Shown here piece by piece: positions 25,151 through 36,179 of a stretch of 37,742 nt of DNA. Every line of letters starts with the position of its first letter. Positions within the stretch are counted from its first letter, which is position 1. The stretch lies in contig JAIBBQ010000040.1 in assembly GCA_019694595.1 (NCBI GenBank), positions 1 through 37,742 on the forward strand. The letters are read 5' to 3'. Position numbers and translations under genes: made by a program. The notes beneath the pieces are model-generated. The model had not been told where the DNA came from, ran no database searches, and saw nothing but the letters and a program-made list of their open reading frames with translations. The stretch is from Myxococcaceae bacterium. Its GTDB lineage: Bacteria; Myxococcota; Myxococcia; Myxococcales; Myxococcaceae.

Positions 25151-25917
25151 TCGGTCAGCTGGCGGCCATCGCCTGGAACGGGTTCCGCGAAGCCCGGCGC
25201 AACCGGGTGACCATCGTGGTGGCGATCTTCGCGGTGGTGCTGATGCTCGCGACCGCGCTCATCACCGAGCTCACGGTGACCACCTTCCGCCGGGTGGTGA
25301 TCGACTTCGGCCTCGGCTCGATGACGCTGCTGCTGGTGGTGCTGGCGGTCTTCCTCTCGACCGGCCAGCTCTCGAAGGAGATCGACCGCCGCACCATCTT
25401 CCTGCTGGTCACCAAGCCCATCGGCCGCGGCACCTTCGTGGTGGGCCGGCTGCTCGGCACCATCCTCACCGTGTCGGTGCTGCAGGCGGCGATGGGCGCG
25501 CTCTTCTTCATCGAGCTCGGCCTGGTGGGCGAGAGCGTGGGTGCGGCGCAGGTGCAGGCGGTGGCGATGCTCACGTTCGAGCTCATGATCCTCGCCAGCA
25601 TCGGCACGCTGATGGCGACCTTCGCCGAGACGCTCACCTCGGTGATGGTGACCGGCAGCGTCTTCCTCGCCGGGCACCTCTCGTCCGACCTGTACCTGAT
25701 GGCCAGCAAGGCGAAGGCGCCGGCCATCAAGCTCGCGGGCCAGGTGGCGTACTGGCTGATTCCCAACCTCTCGCGGGTGAGCTTCCGCAGCCAGGCCACC
25801 TACGACCAGGTCTCATCGGGGGAAACCCTGCTCTCGGCCGCGGGCTACGCCCTGGTGTGGGTCGCGTTTTCCACGTGTGCGGCAGTCATCGTCTTCCAGC
25901 GGCGCGACTTCAAGTAG
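25147..25917 (+). CDS. pilG: ABC-2 type permease of the PilH transporter
   Basis: 256 residues with about six TM helices (for example TIVVAIFAVVLMLATALI, LGSMTLLLVVLAVFLSTG, SVLQAAMGALFFIELGL, and a last one ALVWVAFSTCAAVIVFQRRD). The layout and the cytoplasmic KEIDRRTIFLLVTKPIGRGTFVVGR segment are characteristic of ABC-2 permeases, where this stretch couples to the ATPase. GTG start at 25147 overlaps the PilH stop by four bases, with GGAGGA seven to nine bases upstream. A homodimer with two PilH subunits is likely. The symbol pilG is assigned because it is the group member next to pilA; the biochemical substrate is unknown. Confidence 0.7.
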   Translation: MIGQLAAIAWNGFREARRNRVTIVVAIFAVVLMLATALITELTVTTFRRVVIDFGLGSMTLLLVVLAVFLSTGQLSKEIDRRTIFLLVTKPIGRGTFVVGRLLGTILTVSVLQAAMGALFFIELGLVGESVGAAQVQAVAMLTFELMILASIGTLMATFAETLTSVMVTGSVFLAGHLSSDLYLMASKAKAPAIKLAGQVAYWLIPNLSRVSFRSQATYDQVSSGETLLSAAGYALVWVAFSTCAAVIVFQRRDFK

Positions 25918-26036
25918 CCCAAGGAAGGTGACAGCACGCGTCGGCGCATCGACAATTCCCGTCAACACCCGGCGGGCGTGTGGCGGCGACCGAGGAAGTT
26001 CAAGGTGCTCCGCACGCGTTCGCGCAGGCCGACGGG

Positions 26037-26052
26037 GGGCAAGGGTCTTGCA
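26037..26052 (+). promoter_or_regulatory. Sigma-54 promoter of pilin 3
   Basis: GGGCAA, five bases, TTGCA. The GG (26038-26039) and GC (26050-26051) are ten bases apart. From the GC to the start ATG is 41 bases, the same as at pilin 1, which supports both the promoter and the start-codon choice. The -24 element deviates from TGGCAC at the first and last base, so it may be weaker than at pilin 1. Confidence 0.75.
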
Positions 26053-26091
26053 ACGCCAGGGGTCACGATGCGCACCAGAGGAGCACGCCGA

Positions 26092-26712
26092 ATGCGTTCG
26101 ATGGTCAGGGGTTTCACGCTGATCGAATTGATGATCGTGGTGGCGATCATCGGAATTCTCGCCGCCATCGCGATTCCCAACTTCATCAGGTTCCAGGCGC
26201 GCTCGAAGCAGAGCGAGGCCAAGAGCAACCTGAAGTCGTTCTTCACCTCGGAGCGCGCGTTCTTCCAGGAGCGCGACAAGTACAACGAGATCGTGAAGGA
26301 AGTCGGCTTCTGGCCGGAGCGCGGCAACCGCTACTACTACGTCGTCAACAGCTCGACGATCGACGCGCGCACCGCGGTCACCTCGGGCACCGCGACCAAC
26401 TACACCGGCTACTCGGTGGACACGTTCAAGTACTCGTCGGCGGTGTCCACCCCGACCATCTCCACCGTCACCCCGTCCTTCACCTCGACGGGCGGCACCA
26501 ACCCAGGCAACCCCGGCCTCGCCGGCACCTGCCCCGACTGCAACATCTCGGCGTACGCGGCGGGCAACGTGGACAACGAGACGGCGGGCATCGACACGTG
26601 GTTCGTCGCCACCAAGGACGCCACCATCACCGCCAACTGCGGCAACTCGGACACCGCGGCGGTCGCCGGCCAGCCGTTCAACACCTACAACGACGTGAAC
26701 TGCGGCGACTGA
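26092..26712 (+). CDS. pilA: Type IV pilin, copy 3 (diverged)
   Basis: 206-residue prepilin with leader MRSMVRG before Phe8 and the same canonical N-helix with Glu5. The rest is clearly homologous to copies 1 and 2 but diverged in the middle ([40 protein letters not shown]); the four cysteines and the DCNIS site are kept, and the last 25 residues are nearly the same ([14 protein letters not shown]). ATG 26092 is chosen: it has AGAGGAG eight bases upstream and the exact promoter spacing of copy 1; an ATG at 26068 would lie in the leader. It is the copy next to pilR, the position of pilA in M. xanthus, so it may be the ancestral locus. Confidence 0.96.
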   Translation: MRSMVRGFTLIELMIVVAIIGILAAIAIPNFIRFQARSKQSEAKSNLKSFFTSERAFFQERDKYNEIVKEVGFWPERGNRYYYVVNSSTIDARTAVTSGTATNYTGYSVDTFKYSSAVSTPTISTVTPSFTSTGGTNPGNPGLAGTCPDCNISAYAAGNVDNETAGIDTWFVATKDATITANCGNSDTAAVAGQPFNTYNDVNCGD

Positions 26713-26730
26713 AGGCGCGCAGGCCTTCAG
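26709..26730. terminator. Hairpin spanning the stops of pilin 3 and pilR
   Basis: Eight-base-pair stem CTGAAGGC/GCCTTCAG (26709-26716 with 26723-26730) with a six-base loop covers both convergent stop codons. It lacks a T-run on either strand, so it would be a weak or Rho-assisted bidirectional terminator. Confidence 0.4.
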
Positions 26731-28109
26731 GAGTCGTTGGCGTCGCCCAGGCCGTGCTTCGCCAGGCGGTAGCGGAACGAGCGGAACGACAGCCCGAGCA
26801 GCTCGGCGGCGCGGGTCTTCACCCCCACCGCCTGCACCAGTGCCTGCTTCAAGTAGCGCCGCTCGGCGTCGTCGAGGAAGCGTTCCAGCGAGAAGCCGGA
26901 GTTGAGCGAGACCGAGCCGTCGATGGGGTCCGGCTCCCCGCGCAGCGAGTTGGGGAGCGATGACGGCTCGAGGTGGTCGGACACCGACAGCGTGGCGGCG
27001 CGCTCGATGATGTTCTGCAGCTGCCGCACGTTGCCGGGGAAGTGGTAGCGCTGCAGCAAGGCGAGCGTCTCGGGGTCGAGCCGCAGGCCCGGGCGCCCCA
27101 GCTGGTCGGCGCACTGGGCGAGGAAGTGCTGCGCCAGCCCGGGAATGTCCTCGGCGCGCTCGCGCAGCGGCGGCACGTCGATGGTGATGACGTTGAGGCG
27201 GTAGAGCAGGTCTTCGCGGAACTTGCCCGAGCGCACCTCGGTCTCGAGCCGCTTGTTGGTGGCGGCGAGCACGCGCGCCTCGACCGGCTGCTCCTGGGTG
27301 GCCCCCACCGGCCGCACCATGCGCTCCTGGAGCACGCGCAGCAGCTTCACCTGGATGGCGGGGCTCACCTCGCCGATCTCGTCGAGGAAGACCGTGCCCG
27401 CTCCGGCGGCGGCGAACAGCCCGTCGCGCTGGCTGACCGCGCCGGTGAAGGCGCCCTTCACGTGACCGAAGAGCTCGCTCTCGAGCACCCCCTCGGCGAG
27501 CGCGGAGCAGTTGACCGCGAGGAACGGCTGCGACGCCCGCTCGCTGCGCTGGTGAATGGTGCGGGCGACGAGTTCCTTGCCGGTGCCCGACTCGCCCTGG
27601 ATGAGCACGGTCGCCCGCGGCGAGGCCGCCACCCGGTCGACCAGGGTCCACACCTGCTCCATCGCCTTGCTGGTGCCGAGCACCAGCCGCCGGTCGGCGA
27701 TGCCCTTGCGCAGCGCCTGGTTCTCCTGGCGAATGGCGCGCTTCTCGAGCGCGCGTTCCACCAGCAGCCTGATGTCGTCGTTGTCGAACGGCTTGGTGAT
27801 GTAGTCGTAGGCGCCTTCGCGAATGCACTCGATGGCGGTGGCCGGGGTGCCGAAGGCGGTGATGATCAGCACTTCGGGGGGGAACGGGCGCGCCCGCGCC
27901 GCCTTCAGCACCTGCACCCCGGAATCGTGCCCCAGCTTGAGGTCGGTGATGACCAGGTCGGGCTCGTGGGCCTCGAGGAGCCTCAACCCTTCGGACAGGT
28001 TCTTCCCCGTGGCGACCCGGTACCCCGCGCGCTCGAGCAAGAGCTGCAGGTATTCCCGCATCGACAGCTCGTCGTCGACCACCAGCACGCGCATGCCGTC
28101 GTTCTTCAT
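26727..28109 (-). CDS. pilR: Sigma-54 response regulator PilR
   Basis: 460 residues. Receiver domain with acceptor Asp56 (LVITDLKLG) and Lys107 (YITKPF), AAA+ domain with Walker A GESGTGKE (172-179), canonical sigma-54 contact loop GAFTGA (219-224), Walker B GTVFLDEIGE, and a Fis-type C-terminal HTH (KTRAAELLGLSFRSFRYRLA). It should activate the sigma-54 promoters of the pilins after phosphorylation by PilS. The ATG at 28109 overlaps the pilS stop as ATGA, so the two are translationally coupled. An internal ATG at 28094 is less likely because the overlap is typical. Confidence 0.97.
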   Translation of the reverse strand: MKNDGMRVLVVDDELSMREYLQLLLERAGYRVATGKNLSEGLRLLEAHEPDLVITDLKLGHDSGVQVLKAARARPFPPEVLIITAFGTPATAIECIREGAYDYITKPFDNDDIRLLVERALEKRAIRQENQALRKGIADRRLVLGTSKAMEQVWTLVDRVAASPRATVLIQGESGTGKELVARTIHQRSERASQPFLAVNCSALAEGVLESELFGHVKGAFTGAVSQRDGLFAAAGAGTVFLDEIGEVSPAIQVKLLRVLQERMVRPVGATQEQPVEARVLAATNKRLETEVRSGKFREDLLYRLNVITIDVPPLRERAEDIPGLAQHFLAQCADQLGRPGLRLDPETLALLQRYHFPGNVRQLQNIIERAATLSVSDHLEPSSLPNSLRGEPDPIDGSVSLNSGFSLERFLDDAERRYLKQALVQAVGVKTRAAELLGLSFRSFRYRLAKHGLGDANDS

Positions 28110-29720
28110 GCCGCGGCGATGGTAGCTGGACTGCGGGGCAGCATCACCACGAACTCGGTGCCGCGCTCGGGGCTCGAGCTGACGAGGATCTCGCCTCCGT
28201 GGGCGCGCACGATGGAGTGCGCGGTGGACAGCCCGAGCCCGGTGCCGCCTTCGTGGGTGGTGAAGAACGGCTCGAAGAGGCGCTGCAGGTCGGCGGGGGG
28301 AATCTTGCCGGCCGAGTCCCACACGTGCAGCTCGCCGTGCGACGGGGCGGCTGCCGCCCACGCCTTCACCCGCCCGCCGGGCCGGGCCGCCTGGAGCGCG
28401 TTGCGCAGCAAGTTGAGCAGCACCTGCCGCAGGAGCGCCGCGTCGCCCACGCCGTCGACGTGCGCCAGCGGCGACTCCAGGCTCACCCCCTGCGCGAGCG
28501 GGTCGACCCGCAGGAGCTCGGCCGTCTCGTGGACCAGTGCGCCCAGGTCGAGGTTCTTGAGCACCGGCGGTGGCGGCCGCGCGAAGCGCAGGAAGTCGTC
28601 GACCAGCTTGGCGAGCCGGTCGGACTCCCGCAGGAGGATGCCCGACAGCCGTACCCCGCTGCTGGAAGCCGACACCTCGTCGGCGAGGAGCTGGGCCGCG
28701 CCGCGCATCGACGCCAGCGGGTTGCGGATCTCGTGGGCCAGCTGGGCCGACAGCGTGCCCAGCGAGGCGAGGTGGTCGCTCTTCTGCAGCAGCGACTCCG
28801 CGCGCCGCAGCTCGGTGAGGTCCTGGAAGACGACCAGGGTGCTCTCCACCGGCGCGGCCAGGTGGGTCACCGCGAGCCCCAGCACCCGCTGCCCCTGGGG
28901 CGTGGGCACGGTGAGCTCGGCGCGGCGCGCCTCGGCGCTCAGCCGCGACAGGCCGGGGAACAGCGCCGACACCGCCGGTGGCTGGACGCCGTCGGGCAGG
29001 CCGAGAATGGCGCGCGCCGCCGGGTTCATGAACGTCACCGTGCCGTCGGCGTTGAAGGTGAGCAGCCCCGACGGCATGGCGGACACGATCTCGTTCTGCA
29101 GCCCCACCAGCTTCTGGATCTGCGCTTCCTGCTGGCGCACCTGGCCGCCCGCCGCCGCCACCTGGCGGGCGAGCTGCCCGGCGAGCACCGCCACGAAGAG
29201 CTGCGCGGCCGCGTTGCTCGCCAGCACGAAGAAGAAGCGGGCCGGGGTGAGCGTCTGTGCCCCCGACGGAGGCGCCAGCACCCCCACCTGCACCAGGAGC
29301 CCCAGCGACGCGAAGGCCACCACCGAGATGGCGGCGAACCACAGCGCCCCGCGCTGGCCGACCACCGTGGCCGCGGCGATGACCGCCACCGAGTAGGTGA
29401 AGGTGAAGGGCGACTCCAGCGCCCCGGTGAGGAAGATGAGCCCCGAGGCCACCACCACGTCGCCCAGGAGCTGCCCGTAAGCGGCCAGCGGCGAGGCCCG
29501 GTTGCCCCGCAGGGAGAGCGCGTAGAGCACGGTGAGGGCGAAGACGCCGCCGATGACCGCGAAGGTGGCGGTGTCGGCCGACGTCAGCTCGGCGACGGGC
29601 CCCGACAGCCGCCGGGCCCCGATGAACAGCAACAGCACCACGGTGACCACGGTCCGGAAGACCGTGAGCCACACCAGCCGGAGCTTGAGCGCCTCGCCCT
29701 TGAGCGTGGGCAGCGCGTCG

Positions 29721-29734
<14 letters not shown>
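28106..29734 (-). CDS. pilS: Membrane sensor histidine kinase PilS
   Basis: 542 residues. Six TM helices in the first 190 residues (first VFRTVVTVVLLLFIGA, last FFFVLASNAAAQLFVAVLAG), a short coiled-coil linker, a PAS domain (about 208-310, EIVSAMPSGLLTFNADGTVTF), then HisKA with His334 (LSAQLAHEIRNPLASMRG) and the ATPase domain (N box LLRNALQAA, G1 HVWDSAGKIPP, F box LFEPFFTTHE, G2 GGTGLGLSTA). Multi-helix PilS kinases sense pilin in the membrane in Pseudomonas and affect pilA expression in M. xanthus. GTG 29734 lies within the last codons of pilC (14-base overlap); no alternative start precedes TM1 convincingly. It is coupled to pilR downstream. Confidence 0.96.
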
Positions 29735-31010
<1,276 letters not shown>

Positions 31011-31073
31011 CGCGTCACTCCTTGAAAAGCCGTGGGCGCGCGCCTTCAGGCGTCGCACCGGAACCGGGCGCCG

Positions 31074-31102
31074 ATACTACCCCCGTCTGCGAACTTTCCT
31101 AA
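31074..31102 (-). promoter_or_regulatory. Candidate sigma-70 promoter ahead of pilC
   Basis: On the minus strand TTAGGA (31097-31102) and TAGTAT (31074-31079) are separated by 17 bases; the -10 matches four of six consensus bases and the -35 three. A GTGGGC/GCCCAC hairpin (31106-31122) sits between the pilT stop and this element. Weak evidence, given as the best promoter-like pair in the 118-base pilT-pilC gap. Confidence 0.25.
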
Positions 31103-31128
31103 TCCGTGGGCACGGAGCCCACCTGCGC

Positions 31129-32241
31129 CTACCTGCCCGGCGGCTTCACGTTCATGCCCGGCGGCGGCTGGGCGATGGTGCCCGACGCCAGGATGTTGCG
31201 CAGCTCGTCGGGGTCGGACGAGCGGGCGAAGCCTTCGTCCTGGGAGATGAGCTTCTTCTGCATCAGGTAGCCCAGCGCCTGGTTGAAGGTCTGCATGCCG
31301 AACTTCGCCTGACCGACCTGCATCGACGAGTAGATCTGGTGCACCTTGTCTTCGCGGATCAGGTTGCGAATTGCAGGGTTGGGCACCATCACCTCGAGCG
31401 CCAGCACGCGGCCGGCGCCGTTCGACCGGGCGATCAGCGCCTGCGACATGATGCCTTCGACGACGAACGACAGCTGCGCGCGCACCTGCGGCTGCTGGTA
31501 CGGCGGGAACACGTCGAGGATGCGGTTGATGGTCTGCACCGCGCTGTTGGTGTGCAGGGTCGCGAAGGCGATGTGACCGGTCTCGGCGATCACCAGCGCC
31601 GCCTCGATGGTCTCGAGGTCGCGCATCTCGCCGACCAGCACCACGTCGGGGTCCTGCCGCAAGATGTACTTGAGCGCGGTCTTGAAGCTGCGGGTGTCGG
31701 CGCCCACCTCGCGCTGGTTCACCAGGCAGTTCTTGTGCGGGTGGAGGTACTCGATCGGGTCCTCGATCGTCATGATGTGCTCGTGACGCTCGGTGTTGAT
31801 CTTGTCGATGATCGACGCCAGCGTCGTCGACTTGCCCGACCCGGTGGGCCCGGTCACCAGGATGAGGCCGCGCGGCTTCTTCGACAGCTCGGTCACCACC
31901 GGCGGCAGACCCAGTTCCTGGAAGGTGAGGATCTTGAACGGAATGGTGCGGAAGGCGCCCGCCACCGCGCCGCGCTGCATGAAGGCGTTGGCGCGGAAGC
32001 GCGAGAGCCCCTTCACGCCGAACGAGAGGTCGAGCTCGTTCTCTTCTTCGAACTTGTGCTTCTGCGCGTCGGTGAGAATCGAATAGCAGAGCTGCTTGGT
32101 CTCGACCGGCGTCAACGGCGCCGTCTTCAGCGGCACCAGCTCGCCGTCGATGCGCAGCTGGGGCGGGCTGCCGGTGGTGATGTGCAGGTCGCTGGCACCC
32201 TTCTCGACCATCGCCTTGAGCAGCTGGTGCAGGTTGGCCAC
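31129..32241 (-). CDS. pilT: Type IV pilus retraction ATPase PilT
   Basis: 370 residues. PAS-like N-terminal domain (MANLHQLLKAMVEKGASDLH onward) and RecA-like motor: Walker A GPTGSGKST (131-139), Asp box TIEDPIEYLH, Walker B DPDVVLVGEMRD, His box TGHIAFATLHTN, and the retraction-specific AIRNLIRED motif followed by the conserved Q/M-rich SMQVGQAKFGMQTFNQ. All motor motifs are intact. It powers pilus disassembly and hence the pulling stroke of S-motility. GTG start at 32241 with AGGAAGAG upstream. It lies between pilB (58 bases) and pilC (118 bases). Confidence 0.98.
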   Translation of the reverse strand: MANLHQLLKAMVEKGASDLHITTGSPPQLRIDGELVPLKTAPLTPVETKQLCYSILTDAQKHKFEEENELDLSFGVKGLSRFRANAFMQRGAVAGAFRTIPFKILTFQELGLPPVVTELSKKPRGLILVTGPTGSGKSTTLASIIDKINTERHEHIMTIEDPIEYLHPHKNCLVNQREVGADTRSFKTALKYILRQDPDVVLVGEMRDLETIEAALVIAETGHIAFATLHTNSAVQTINRILDVFPPYQQPQVRAQLSFVVEGIMSQALIARSNGAGRVLALEVMVPNPAIRNLIREDKVHQIYSSMQVGQAKFGMQTFNQALGYLMQKKLISQDEGFARSSDPDELRNILASGTIAQPPPGMNVKPPGR

Positions 32242-32299
32242 GGTTGGCTCTTCCTTTCGAAACGAAGGTTCGTGCGCCGCAGCGGCGCGAAAGGGACTT

Positions 32300-34003
<1,704 letters not shown>

Positions 34004-34050
34004 GTCTTGACGACTCCCTTTCAGGGCAAAGCAGACGGGCGATTAAACCC

Positions 34051-34977
34051 TCATTGCGCCGTGCGCGCCACGGCTTCGCGCGCCCGTTCCAGATCTCGAG
34101 CAATCTGCTGGGCGAGTTCCTGCGCCGACGCGAAGCGCTGCTCCGCGCGCAGCCGGTCGAGGAACTGCACCCGCAAGGTGGCCTTGTAGAGGTCGCCCGA
34201 GAAGTCGAACAGGTGCGCCTCGATGGTGACCGCCCCGCCCCCGAAGGTCGGCTTCACCCCGATGTTCGCCGCGCCGCCCCGCCACGGCCCCGCCCCACCC
34301 ACCTGTACCCGCACCGCGTACACGCCGGGAGCCGGCCGCAGCTCGTTGGGGGTGTCGACGTTGGCGGTGGGAAACCCGATGGTGCGCCCGCGGCCCTGCC
34401 CCGAGACCACCACCCCGTCGAGGTCGAAGGGGCGGCCGAGCAGCTGCGCCGCCTGGGCCACCCGGCCTTCGAGCACGAACTGGCGCACCCGGGTCGAGCT
34501 CACCGGGATGCCGTCGAGCGTCACCGGGTCGACCACGTGCACCCGCGCCCCGCGGCCCTGCGCGGCCTTGATCAGCATCGGCAGCGTGCCCGAGCGCTGG
34601 GCGCCGTAGGTGAAGTCCTGCCCCACCACCACGTGGCCCACGCCGAGCGCGTCGAAGAGGTCGGACTCGAAGCGCGCCGCCGAGGTGCGCGCGTACTCGA
34701 GCGAGAAGGGCTGCACCACCGCCTGGGTGACGCCGGCCTGGGCGAGCAGCTCGAGCTTGCGCGCGCGGGTGGTGATGAGCCGCGGGGCGAGCTCGGGCTG
34801 GAGCACCTTGCCCGGGTGAGGGTCGAAGGTGAGCACCGCCGCCGCCGCCTGGGCGCGCGCGCGGGCGATGAGCGCCTGGTGGCCCTTGTGGACGCCGTCG
34901 AAGTTTCCCAGGGCGACCGCCAGGCCCTTCAAGGCCCCGGCGCGGGCCGCGTCGTCGATGGAAGCATGGAGCTGCAT
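34051..34977 (-). CDS. ribF: Bifunctional riboflavin kinase / FAD synthetase
   Basis: 308 residues, normal for RibF. Makes FMN and FAD from riboflavin. The N-terminal nucleotidyltransferase part has ALGNFDGVHKGHQALI, LTFDPHPGKVL and the site VSSTRVRQFVLEGRVAQA; the C-terminal flavokinase domain has GRGRTIGFPTANVD, PGVYAV, ANIGVKPTFGG, and IEAHLFDFSGDLYKATLRVQFLDRLR. Both active sites look complete. The ATG at 34977 fits the family start; a TTG eight codons upstream is open but unlikely. It precedes pilB by 47 bases in the same direction, a chance-like housekeeping neighbour. The 70 bases upstream are shared with a divergent membrane-protein gene. Confidence 0.96.
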   Translation of the reverse strand: MQLHASIDDAARAGALKGLAVALGNFDGVHKGHQALIARARAQAAAAVLTFDPHPGKVLQPELAPRLITTRARKLELLAQAGVTQAVVQPFSLEYARTSAARFESDLFDALGVGHVVVGQDFTYGAQRSGTLPMLIKAAQGRGARVHVVDPVTLDGIPVSSTRVRQFVLEGRVAQAAQLLGRPFDLDGVVVSGQGRGRTIGFPTANVDTPNELRPAPGVYAVRVQVGGAGPWRGGAANIGVKPTFGGGAVTIEAHLFDFSGDLYKATLRVQFLDRLRAEQRFASAQELAQQIARDLERAREAVARTAQ

Positions 34978-35047
34978 CAGGGCGGGCGAGGTTACCCCCA
35001 AGCGCGCACTTCTCCACTAGGCTCGTGCGTCCGCGAAAGGACGGCGA

Positions 35048-35461
35048 ATGGCGATCGAGGGCTTGGGGGACCGCAGCGTCGCGCAGGTGCAGCAGGAAGT
35101 GGCGCAGGGCGCGAAGTTCGTGATGTTCAAGTACTGCATCTCGGTGCTGGTGATGACGTTCCAGCGCAGCTCGGCGGTGATGTACGTGGCCCCCGGCGAG
35201 AGCGTGTTCATGAAGGGCCTGCCGTACACCCTGCTCTCGTTCTTCCTCGGCTGGTGGGGTTTCCCGTTCGGCCTCATCTTCACCCCGGTGTGCATCATCA
35301 CCAACCTGGTGGGCGGCAAGGACGTGACCAAGGAAATCATGGCCGCGATCGCCGCCGACGCCTCGCCGTCGCCGTACGACCCGTCGATGGCCACCGTGCG
35401 CCCTCCGGAAGCCGCGGCGGCCCCGGGCACGCCCCCGCCGACCGGCTGGGTCGGGCGCTGA
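35048..35461 (+). CDS. Small membrane protein of unknown function
   Basis: 137 residues. The N-terminal 30 residues are amphipathic; two hydrophobic stretches follow (KFVMFKYCISVLVMTF, and GLPYTLLSFFLGWWGFPFGLIFTPVCIITNLVGG), the second looking like a helical hairpin with a conserved-type GWWGFPFG turn. The C-terminal 40 residues are Pro/Ala-rich and probably disordered. The ATG has AAAGG eight bases upstream. I do not recognise a named family. It is divergent from ribF (70 bases between starts) and followed by trmB. Confidence 0.8.
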   Translation: MAIEGLGDRSVAQVQQEVAQGAKFVMFKYCISVLVMTFQRSSAVMYVAPGESVFMKGLPYTLLSFFLGWWGFPFGLIFTPVCIITNLVGGKDVTKEIMAAIAADASPSPYDPSMATVRPPEAAAAPGTPPPTGWVGR

Positions 35462-35481
35462 AGCGACGGAAAAAACGATTC

Positions 35482-35498
35482 TGCGCGCGGTGCGCGCA
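35482..35498 (-). terminator. Hairpin with T-run on the minus strand
   Basis: Seven-base-pair stem TGCGCGC/GCGCGCA with a three-base loop. On the minus strand six bases later comes a run of six T (complement of 35469-35475). It resembles a terminator oriented against the flanking plus-strand genes, perhaps limiting antisense transcription, or it is a chance GC repeat. Confidence 0.25.
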
Positions 35499-35522
35499 AA
35501 GCGCTGTAAGCGGCTGACCGTC

Positions 35523-36143
35523 ATGTCCCGAGTTCCCCTGCGGCCCGAGGTGGCCGGCGAAGCCTTTCTCGCGCTGTCGGCGCCCCCCGACTGGAAGACC
35601 GTCTTCCACGGCAGCGAGGGGCCGCTCGAGCTGGAGATCGGCTGCGGCGCGGGAGGCTTCGCGCTGGAGTACGCGGCCCGGCACCCGCAGGTGCGCTTCG
35701 TGGCCTTCGAGTGGCGCAAGAAGTTCGCCCGCGAGGTGGCCTTTCGCAGGGACAAGCGCGCCCTGAAGAACCTGGTGGTCATCGAAGGCGACGCCAAGCA
35801 CTGCGTGCCCAAGCTGTTCGCCAAGGGCTCGCTGAGCGCGGTGCACCTGCAGTTCCCCGACCCGTGGTGGAAGCGGGCGCACCAGAAGCGGGCGATCCTG
35901 GTGCCGGACTTCACCCCGGTGCTCTTCGGGTTGCTCAAGCCGGGGGGCGTCTTCGACCTGCGGACCGACGTGGAAGACCGCGCCCAGGCGATGCTCCACG
36001 AGCTCGAGGCCGCCGGCTTTCACAACCCGCTGGGTCCGGGTGTGTTTCACCCGTACGATCCCGACGACGTGCCTTCCACCCGAGAGCGGCGCTACCTGGT
36101 CACCGGCCAGCCAGTGTTCCGCGCCCGCCTGACCCGCCCCTGA
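35523..36143 (+). CDS. trmB: tRNA (guanine-N7)-methyltransferase
   Basis: 206 residues, normal length. TrmB methylates G46 of tRNAs using S-adenosylmethionine. The SAM motif LELEIGCGAGGFALEYA, the acidic FVAFEWRKK (motif II), VVIEGDAKH, and the signature FPDPWWKRAHQKRAI are present, plus the C-terminal ERRYLVTGQPVFRARL. The ATG at 35523 is preferred; a GTG 11 codons upstream falls inside the GC-rich hairpin region. The Shine-Dalgarno is weak. Independent of the pilus system as far as sequence shows. Confidence 0.95.
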   Translation: MSRVPLRPEVAGEAFLALSAPPDWKTVFHGSEGPLELEIGCGAGGFALEYAARHPQVRFVAFEWRKKFAREVAFRRDKRALKNLVVIEGDAKHCVPKLFAKGSLSAVHLQFPDPWWKRAHQKRAILVPDFTPVLFGLLKPGGVFDLRTDVEDRAQAMLHELEAAGFHNPLGPGVFHPYDPDDVPSTRERRYLVTGQPVFRARLTRP

Positions 36144-36179
36144 CCGCCGGCCCCCACCGGCCTCCTTTCCCCTCCTCGA

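Noticed and set aside
34051-34075. Sigma-54-like GG-N10-GC element in the end of ribF ahead of pilB
   Set aside because: The spacing fits, but the -12 reads GCGCA instead of TTGC(A/T) and the GC-rich context makes a chance match likely.
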